From Haplosporangium gracile (taxonomy: Eukaryota; Mortierellomycota; Mortierellomycetes; Mortierellales; Mortierellaceae): 55,987 bases of DNA. Of the stretch, positions 48,238-55,987 are shown piece by piece. Where the stretch lies: positions 1-55,987 of the forward strand of contig JAAAUF010000160.1 of NCBI GenBank assembly GCA_015499985.1, given 5' to 3'. The translations under genes were made by a program, and so were the position numbers. Position 1 is the first letter of the stretch. Each line of letters starts with the position of its first letter. The notes below the pieces were generated by a model that made no database searches, was not told the origin of the DNA, and saw only the letters and a program-made list of their open reading frames with translations.

Positions 48238-49969
48238 TGCGGTCTGTGTTGGGATTGTTTACATTCTTGGGATGGCACCAAATGAGTCGCGGGATCCGTC
48301 ACCAGTTTGGCAGGACAGTCAGCGTCTTGTTCATGTTCATCTCGGCCTCGCAGTTCCACTGGCTCTTCTATGCTGGCAGGACCTTGCCCAACACCTTTGC
48401 ACTTTCTATTGGTAAGAATGTGCTCAGTCTCCTTATTTTTCCCATCCTCTACAATTGCGAATTGCGTTTCAGAAACTAATGACCGTTGTCCTACCTGCCG
48501 CATTTGCTGCATATTTGTTGTCGTGTATGTGTGATAGTTAACGTTGCATACTCGTTCTGGATGAAGGCCTCGCCTTCTTCCCAACAGACGGTCACCAGGC
48601 GTGCAACGGAGCGTTCATTGCTCCGGATGATCGACTGCCTTGTCTTTGCGACTGTCCTCTTCAGATCCGAGGTCCTGATTCTCATGGGTCCAATTGTTCT
48701 TCTCGAGCTGGCTATGACCCGCATTGGATTCTGGACGACAGTCTTGGAGGGCATCAAGGCGGGTGTTGCCAGTGTGGCGATTGCTATTGCAATTGATTCG
48801 TGGTTCTGGCAGACGTGGATGTGGGCCGAGGGCGCAGTCTTTTGGTTCAACGCCGTCGAGGGCAAATCGGTCGCCTGGGGAGTCTCATCCTGGTACACTT
48901 ACTTCTTGGTCCTCTTGCCCAAAATTGCGGGATTGGCTTTGCCTCTGGCCTTGGCAGGAACAGTCGTTGAGCAGAGACTGAGACGCTATCTCTTGCCTGC
49001 TGGCGTTTTTGTCACCCTGTACTCGTTCCTGGGTCATAAGGAGTGGCGGTTTGTCATTTATGTTGTCCCACTCCTGAACCTCGGTGCCGCCATCACCCTT
49101 GCCTGGATGTAAATTCATTTCTTTGTGATTTGTTTACTCCAGAGACATTTTCTTGCATATCTTGTATTCTGACTTCAATACTAACTCTTCTCGTAAATTT
49201 ACTATGGTTTAGTTTGAAGCGCAAGACGATTGCATACAAGTTATTGGCGGTTGTTCTTTTGGGAGCTGTTGGACTGAACTTCATCTCGAGCGTTGCTCAG
49301 TCTACGATCTCCAGCCTCAACTACCCTGGTGGCCAAGCACTTCAACGTCTCCATGAGCTTGATCTTCACCACTTCGCTGCAGGTATACATCCGTTAAACT
49401 CGAATTCATTCTGTTGTCAGTCGAACCGGGGACGGTCAGCGTTTTTGTTTGTTCCTTATTTTCTCCTACTGACACATAACCATGACTATCTACAAATAAC
49501 CAATTGTCTAGCAGCTACAGTACACATCGACGGAGCAGCGGCCGAGACAGGATGCAGTCGATTTGGCGAGATTGGATCCTCAGTGACCTTACCCACGTTT
49601 TCATACGACGCCGCCCACAACCCCCTATTCCTGCTTCACAAGCCATGGACTTACTCCAAGGACGAATCGCACCGTCATCGTCGGGATTACTTGCACTATA
49701 CCCACCTTTTGACCTCTCAGCCCGAGTTCCACAAGGACGACTTTGTGGTCTTGGAGCAGGTCAATGGCTATGCGGGCATTCAGCGCGTCCCTATTTCGCA
49801 GATCAGAGAGGCTTGTCCTCGGGTGGTTAAGGAGTTGGTGTTTGCTATTTCTACAGCAGTGTCCAGTCCCAGGGAGTCTGTCGCCTCTCTGTGGCTTGCG
49901 TGCAGTCCACTTCAGATCAAGACTGAAGGCCGGATCTGGATCATGCGGCGTGTCGGTGCCATGGAGTAA
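48238..49969 (+). CDS. ALG12: ALG12-type alpha-1,6-mannosyltransferase (GT22), N-terminus not found
   Basis: Four readable exons (48238..48411, 48538..49108, 49213..49382, 49512..49969) are in frame and encode about 457 residues. The first begins after a TCCTCAG acceptor with RSVLGLFTFLG, matching VRxxxG about 100 residues into yeast Alg12. Then come HWLFYAGRTLPNTFAL, IDSWFWQTW, the family motif HKEWRFVIYVVP, NYPGG and the luminal C-terminal segment TVHIDGAAAETGCSRFGE. About ten membrane helices are expected. Alg12 adds the eighth mannose to dolichol-linked Man7GlcNAc2 in the ER lumen during N-glycan assembly. The expected first part (about 80-100 aa, with FTKVEESFN and PGVVPRTF and the catalytic-loop acidic residue) is not visible in the 4.8 kb upstream. 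The model is therefore partial: missed distant exon, misassembly or truncation. Confidence 0.88.
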
Positions 49970-50158
49970 CACCGCACACTTTTATCACACTTCATCAGCA
50001 TTAACCAAGCAACCAAACCAATACATACAACACACAACTTAATAGTGGCGATGGCTGGAAAACAAACAAAACAAAATACAAATAAAAAAACAAAAAAAAA
50101 ACAAATTACAATATTCTATTCTTCGCGCTGTTCAAACGTTTATTCTTTGTTAATGTTG
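49970..50158. other. Convergent intergenic spacer
   Basis: 189 bp, A-rich, between the 3' ends of ALG12 and RAB3GAP1. Only 3' UTRs are expected. Confidence 0.5.
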
Positions 50159-53100
50159 CTACATGTACATGCCATCCTTGGCCACGGCCTCTACAATACG
50201 TACTTCAGACTCCTTGAAGCAGGCATACATGCGCCTCTGCAACGGCCGGGTATGCCATCCTCCTGCGATTAGTCCAGGCGCAATAGCGCTCGGAGAGAAC
50301 GATGAAGAAGTAAAGTCTGATATATCCGATGGATCGAACGTCTCGAGCACAAACTCGCGTGATGTCGGTTGTGGGAACGAAGATTGCAGCGATCCTACAG
50401 GGAATAAGATTTGAGAGGATAAAAAAAAGCGATAAGCAATTAGAGATCTGCAGTCGACAATGTTTTCATACGCAAGGTTGGTGCGGGGGGACCAAGTGTT
50501 TTATAGGGGCGTACCTCCGATAGAAAAGAGATCGTAGACACCCTCGCGTTCATCACCATCCTCAACAACTGTCTCCAAGGCTTCCAGGATCCTCTCCACC
50601 AGCCCATATTGTCCAGGGAACTTTCAATAAAAAGTTTAGCAAAGTAAGAGAGCAAGTTAGCAACAAGTTTCTCCATGCAAAAGCAAGCCTTCGACTCCAC
50701 AAATTCGCGTCTACATGTCATACCTTTCGAATAAGAGCAATAGCACGACCCATCAAGAGCTCAACAACGCGGAACTTGTCAATAACCACATCAAGATGCA
50801 AGTCTTCCTCGCCAGCAGTGAGTTCGTTCCAAGGAAACACAGTCAATTCTTTAGCAAGTTCCCGAAGTCCGATTGCCACTTGGCGGATATGTGAAGCTAC
50901 GGGATGAGAGACAAGCGTGTCATACGCAAGAAGACACATCGACGGTAATAAGCTATTCGATTACATTCAAAATTCAATTCCAGATTTTGGTTTAGGACTG
51001 GACAAAGGTATCTCAAGAACGTCGCTCATAGACATTTAAGCAGTTTTGCAGCAGAGTGATAGCGCGCCTTACTTGAGGAACAGTTGATCCCCTGAAAGAC
51101 TGTCAAGGTAGTAAAGCACTTTGGCCGCCTCCTGGTTGTAGTTGAACAGCGGCGTTTGACGACTCACAGGGATACGCTTGGAGTTCTATCTCAAGAAAAT
51201 CACGGCAAAGACGATGTCACAGTTAGTTACTACAGTCTAGATAGCGGACCAAACTGTTTCCTTGCAAAAGCAAGTACAATTTGAAGAATATAATGATAAG
51301 AAGCACTTACGGCCCAGAGTTCTTGCCAGTAGTTGCCTGCGTCAGCCATACGCGCACTCATTTGACGCTTGTCCTCGGCCCAATCCTTTGGCGAATGCCA
51401 CCGGATAAAATCGCCCAACACACATCCCGGATTTGCCGCCTTGAACGCCTCCATGTCTACCATTATCAACAGCAACAAAAATAACAGCGCCTGTTAGGTA
51501 AATGCGATAACTTTCCAACGTAAGGCGAAATTACGCATGCTGATAGGGAGTAAGAAGCTTACCGGATATGAGTTGGGTTGACTGCATTTTGGCTCGCATT
51601 TTAGCTCCGTCAGAGGAAGAACCAAGCGTCTCAAATAGCTCCTCTTGCTGCTGGATCATGTCTTCGGTCATGTATCCCGGTTCCTGAAGCTTGGGAATCA
51701 TTAAAGGTGCACCAGTCTCCAAAAGCTTTAGATCTTTGAGCGGCTTCAGTCCTCCTTCACTCTTGTGAGGATCAGCAATCTCCCGAGGGTCCGGACCACT
51801 GGCGCTGACGGTCATTTGGTCAAGGTCGTTCACCAAGATACCCGATTGTGAATCGGCACTTGACGAGTACTTGAGTGCAACAAAGGATTCTGTCAAAGAT
51901 TGCGAATACGCACGTCGTTGCATCTCCACGGGATCGAGAATCACCTCACTCGTTTCCATAGGGTCATAAAACACGTCATCGTCGTCGTCATCATTATCAT
52001 CGCTCCCGGTGATGGTCTCTTTTGGGCGGAACAGGTGTTGACTGGAGTGTCGACTGCTGCTGTGGCGTCTTCGGGGCGCTTCCAACTGGGGTATAGGCAT
52101 CGATGCGGTAGGCGATGAAGGCTCAGTTTTAGAACCAGTGAATGATAAAGAAGAAGCAGTAGGAGAAGATGATGTGGACTCCTGTTGACTTGATACAGCT
52201 CTATTCTTGACGTTCTTTAAGAGTCGCTTGGCCATAGGCACAACATCGGCAGATCGTGGTCGAGAGATATCAGATAGTCCATGCAATAGATTCTGAAACT
52301 GAGCTCCGTAAGTTTGCTCAGATGTGGGTGAAGTGGTCCCTGACCCTGAAGACAACGACGGGTTCAATTCAGGCTTGTCCTCAACGTTAACCTTTTCCTT
52401 GCGACGTTTCAAGACTGGGTGTATGTCGCGGGGGGTCTCCTTGTTGCGAACGATCTGGTGGGCAATGCAACAATTGAGCATCGACAGCTTTTGGTGAAGA
52501 AGATTGTATCGAAGATCAATTGCCACCGGTTTCCGTTCGCCGTCCGATCCTGGCTCTGATTTGTACGCGCCTCCGTAAATGTCGACCATGGGAATCAAAA
52601 GACTGTTTTCCCATCGCGTGTAGAACTGCTTTAACAACTCTGACCAAAGCACCTTCAGAAACCCCATCACGGAAGTCGCGTAGGATATATCCGAGTTGGG
52701 TGAGATGACATCGAGTAGATATTGAATCATCCTCCAGAGGAACGAGTTGTAGGGAACCGTTGTGGCGTGCTTGAAGTGCAGGCCGAGTTCTGAAGCTGGT
52801 ATGATCCGAACACCGCACTCCGTCTCGATCTTGTTTGTCGGTGTTGACTTTGTTGAAGGTTCCACCACAGGCATCTCGAAAAGAGCGTCGACGATATTCT
52901 CCACATCCATCGTGTCCACCATGGTAATTGTTCCTTGGATGAGCTTGGCGCCCTTGTTCAGAAGAGCGCCGCTGTAGGTTTGGTCCTTCGGAGCCTTTCC
53001 GTCGGCTCGCCCTTGACGTACGCTCTCTGAACTCCAAGAAGCAATTGCGTCTTCCATGATCCCGCTAAGGATGCCATAGTCATCTTCCTTGAACGTTGCA

Positions 53101-54479
53101 TGCAGGATCCAGATGTTGGCGTAGCTTGCATCCATGTCCGCAAAGTTTTTGCTGTCCAAATATACCGTGCAAGGCGCAGAAGCTAGAGTCACATAAAATA
53201 TAAAGGGATTTAGTGAAGGGTACACTTCATAAAGTCATAGTCAAGTTTCAGTTCAAAAGGTCAGGCACCTACCAAATCGTGCCAAGAGTCGAAGTGATTT
53301 CAGCGGATCCTGAACAGGTCCAAAGGGAAGGACAGGGATGGGAAGGAGCGAAAGTGCCCGATTCTCGATTTTCATATCCTCAATGTTGACGCTGGCGCTC
53401 GGTGTGTTCATCGTAGGTTCCTCGTCTACGTGAAAGGCCGTAATATCACCATCCTGATCCCTGCTACTGGATGTCCTCCTGCTCTCATCTTCCTGTGGGT
53501 TCCCCCAGCGCTTCCAGTCTTCGTCACGCCAATTGACAAGATCGTAACTGAATAGCGCCGAGGCATGAATCTTTTCCTTAATGCTTTGACTGTGGTTCCC
53601 AAGCGAAGAGGCAGGATCGTCGTCCTCGATCCCCATGCGCTCAATAAAGTAGTCCATGATTCCTGAAAGATGAGTATATTGTACGGGTGGGTAGGGCACA
53701 TGAACAGTGTTGAATCGCACCTCGATCGCCTGGTCATCGTTATCGTGTTCATCGTCGAGAAGATAAGTCTGATCTGAAGAAGGTGTTGAGGAAGAAGGTA
53801 TGGACTGAATCATAAGTCCTGTAAATGTCATATTCCAGGGCTGTCCTGTCGGTACAAAGATAGGGATGCTGCATCCTGTGTTCTGAAACGCGATCGCAAA
53901 GGACGACAACAGTAATTTGGCGCTGCTGAGGTCGATGATGGCCGAAGAGGCTGACGACGTGGACGAGCTGAGCGAGGTGGTGAAGATATCCGAGATGGTG
54001 ACGGGCGAGATGATAAGGATGTGGGTCTGTGCAGTCCAGCGATGGAGACTGTGGTGAATAACGCCTTCCAGTGAAATCGGCAAAAAATTCAAATCGATCC
54101 TCTCGACACCCTGTGCGAGACGAATCTTGGCTGGATGGTATTGGTACGACAACGCATAGGTAGCATCATCGAGGCTCAACATCTCCCGAAGCTGATAGAC
54201 CTTGGATTTGGAGCTTTTGGGCGAATGCGTCTGAGTGATTGTACTATCTCTGCTACTGCTGCGGTCCTTTCTCGTGCTGCTGACTCTTGCTGGATTGGGT
54301 GCTGACATGTCGTTCGAGCCGCCGTCTTCGGATGCAGCGATGGCAGCGGGGTCGAAGACGCCAAGGCTGTTGTCAACGAGTCCCCATGAGCGGAGACTGT
54401 CCTCGATTTGGGTGATGAAGCGTTCCCATGGCCCTGAGGTTGTGTAGTCGATAAACTCAAAGTTCTCAAATTCGTCCAT
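50159..54479 (-). CDS. RAB3GAP1: Rab3 GTPase-activating protein catalytic subunit homologue
   Basis: Seven exons (54479..53273, 53182..51563, 51456..51311, 51185..51073, 50952..50724, 50620..50515, 50394..50159) give 1218 aa. Matches to animal RAB3GAP1 run the whole length: EFIDYTTSGPWERFI at the start, LLSSFAIAFQNTGC, QYTHLSGIMDYF (about 265), RWENSLLIPM, LLHQKLSMLNCCI, MTEDMIQQQEELFETLG (about 905) and DMEAFKAANPGCVLGDFIRW. Then come LSARM-like and SRQTPLFNYNQEAAKVLYYL in the GAP region, which holds the catalytic Arg in the human protein, and FVLETF...RPLQRRMY at the end. With RAB3GAP2 this protein acts on Rab3 and as exchange factor for Rab18, at ER, lipid droplets and in autophagy. Insertions are Ser/Asp-rich. 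It is divergent from a RABL3-like GTPase. Identity is secure; the partner subunit is not in the window. Confidence 0.94.
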
Positions 54480-54812
54480 GTCTGTCGTCCATGTCCTTTT
54501 GTTGAAGAGAAAGAAAGAGGCGTTGAAGGGGAAGAAGAGCGAGTTTGAAGGAAAAAAAGGTCTTGGGGCAAAGCGAGCAACTTTCGCGCGTGGTGTTACA
54601 CGTGACAGGTTTATGAACACAAATGGCAAGTGATGCTTTGTGGCAACATGCAACTTTCTTTCCACACCTACCACGCTTTCATCTTTCGCACTCTCCACCC
54701 CAAGACATTTCACTATAAACGTGACATTCACTCTTCCCTTTATCACCACCACCTTGTCAGTTCATCTCACCATCTCACACAGCAATAGCAGCATTGCATC
54801 ATTTCTGCAATC
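54480..54812. promoter_or_regulatory. 333-bp divergent promoter, RAB3GAP1 / RABL3-like
   Basis: Two Rab-related genes start on opposite strands at either end. A CACGTG E-box lies at 54599-54604 and a TATAAA at 54714-54719 (plus). The shortness of the spacer makes shared regulation plausible. Confidence 0.6.
54714..54719 (+). promoter_or_regulatory. TATA box of the RABL3-like gene
   Basis: TATAAA on the plus strand, 94 bp before the start codon. Confidence 0.5.
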
Positions 54813-55987
54813 ATGAACCCTTACTCGTCACACTCTGGCCAAGACGCCTCCTACAGGATCCTCGTCCTAGGCGACTCGGGCGTGGTAAGTGCCACACCTG
54901 ATCCCATCGCGTACAATATTTAATATCATATATAGAGATGGACACTCAAAAAACCACTCTTCACCTCTCAACTGCTTCATTTATTGTAGGGCAAGACAAG
55001 TCTGGTGCACATCTTATGCAACAACGAGCCCCTACGAGCCCCTGTCCCAACCGTCGGCTGCGACGTCAACGTTCGTCTTCACTCTTCTACAATCCCAACT
55101 GTAGCCGCTGCCCCCACAGCACGCTCAGGACTCCCCTCACTTCTCTCCAGTCGTGCCACCAACACCACCTCCTCAACACAATCATCATCTGATCCAGCCA
55201 CTTCGGACCCAACATTCATAGAGTTTTACGACGTGTCTGGGTCTCCAGCTGTGCGACACCCTAAGTCTAGAAGCATGTACTACAGCGGTCTATCCTACCA
55301 GGGACTTATCCTCGTACATGATCTGTGCAATAAGAGAAGCTACGAGAACCTCTGGAAGTGGATTGCCGACTACCTTGAGGCGTCCTCCCAAGGACGAGCT
55401 GCAGCAGGAGGGTGGCCGTCATCGAGCAACCTTCAGGGCTCACTCAACATCCCGCTGTTGGTAGTAGGGACCAAGAATGACATGGCAACCGGATCAGGGT
55501 ACAGCCAGGGCAAAGGTAACAGCAGTAGTGGTGCTGGAATGGCGGTAGGTCAGGAATTGGTGACTAAGTATGGTGGGGAGGCTATCTCGGTGTGCTCTGT
55601 TTCTGCTGCAGAGTTCATGCCCAACTCTTCGACCTCTATCGCATTCAACATGTTTTTTAACCAAATCGTCGATCCGAGGACGTCTCGACATGGAAGCAGC
55701 AGCCACTACCGATCACAGCATCAGGCTACGTCGTCATTTGGTTCTTCTTCTTCAGCTCCTCCTCCCCTTCCGGGATGTACGCGCCAGCCTCCTACGCCAA
55801 CACCCGAACAACAATACCATAGCTCTCACCACCATAACCAGGGCCGGTCAGCCCCGTCAAACGACACAGACCCAACCTCATCATCAATCCCAGTCATGGA
55901 CTTCGCGACCTTCACCGGAGGAGGTTCAACCGCTGCCAATGACACCACGATGCTGCCGAGACGTGCCGAATCCCCCACATTCGCACG
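54813..55987 (+). CDS. RABL3-like small GTPase, 3' end beyond the window
   Basis: Exon 1 (54813..54884) and exon 2 (54990 to the window end) give at least 356 residues with no stop; the gene is cut by the window. The P-loop GDSGVGKTS (20-28) is split by the intron between Val24 and Gly25. Other matches to RABL3 are SLVHILCNN, PTVGCDVNVRLH, a G3 motif DVSGS (about 105), YQGLILVHDLCNKRSYENLWKW and a G4 motif TKND (about 185). RABL3 is an atypical, non-prenylated Rab-like protein (human, about 236 aa). Here a Ser/Thr-rich insert of about 35-40 residues sits between the G2 and G3 regions, and a long Ser/His/Pro tail follows residue 260. G3 has Ser where RABL3 has Gly (DVGG), which may alter hydrolysis. 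Family call is good; function is by homology only. Confidence 0.88.

Noticed and set aside
47789..48415. 208-codon plus-strand frame full of Phe running into the ALG12 region
   Set aside because: It is poly-T/CT tract translation and reads the first ALG12 exon in the wrong frame.

Overview
This window is nuclear DNA from a filamentous fungus, most likely an early-diverging one of the Mortierella type (Mortierellomycota/Mucoromycota). The genes carry several short introns (mostly 60-260 nt) with GTAAGT/GTATGT donors and TAG/CAG acceptors. The set includes a class IV chitin synthase, a polysaccharide deacetylase and a VTC/DUF202 protein. It also has RAB3GAP1 and RABL3 homologues, which budding yeasts lack as far as I recall. 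The genus is inference. I found no rRNA, tRNA, CRISPR array, prokaryotic operon or autonomous transposon.

Layout, left to right. A secreted NodB-type deacetylase (205-1433, -) and a tentative secreted unknown (2148-3500, -) are followed by 3.3 kb without a gene. Then come a Gln-rich DUF202/VTC membrane protein (6835-8577, +), complex III subunit QCR10 (9096-9908, -), PP2A catalytic subunit (11009-12360, +), an SDR dehydrogenase (12767-14176, +), peroxisomal-type carnitine acetyltransferase (14394-17010, -), a 1218-aa C2H2 zinc-finger protein (19813-23785, +) and a 1651-aa secreted, probably GPI-anchored Gln/Lys-rich repeat protein (23970-29031, -). A foldback/MITE-like element (29707-30280) lies between that gene and the chitin synthase (30428-34760, -). 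After 5.9 kb without genes come a ubiquitin-like/eS31 fusion (40617-41307, +), an OPA3-like protein (42076-43403, +), 4.8 kb without a confident gene (with a 9-N gap), ALG12 mannosyltransferase lacking its recognisable N-terminus (48238-49969, +), RAB3GAP1 (50159-54479, -) and a RABL3-like GTPase cut by the window end (54813-55987, +).

Convergent neighbours are about 200-520 bp apart, while divergent ones are separated by 0.3-5.9 kb carrying long strand-biased CT tracts. Functionally the window mixes cell-surface work (chitin synthase, deacetylase, secreted repeat protein, ALG12 for glycoprotein maturation), mitochondrial and peroxisomal metabolism (QCR10, OPA3, carnitine acetyltransferase), signalling (PP2A) and Rab regulation (RAB3GAP1 and RABL3 sharing a 333-bp divergent promoter).

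Most unusual points: a degenerate ubiquitin moiety on eS31; a near-palindromic foldback element with 90-bp perfect arms; a giant secreted protein with nested CAG/CAA repeats; a deacetylase that has lost its catalytic-base Asp; an apparently headless ALG12; and a possible overlapping uORF in the PP2A leader. All gene models were assembled by eye from splice signals and reading-frame continuity.
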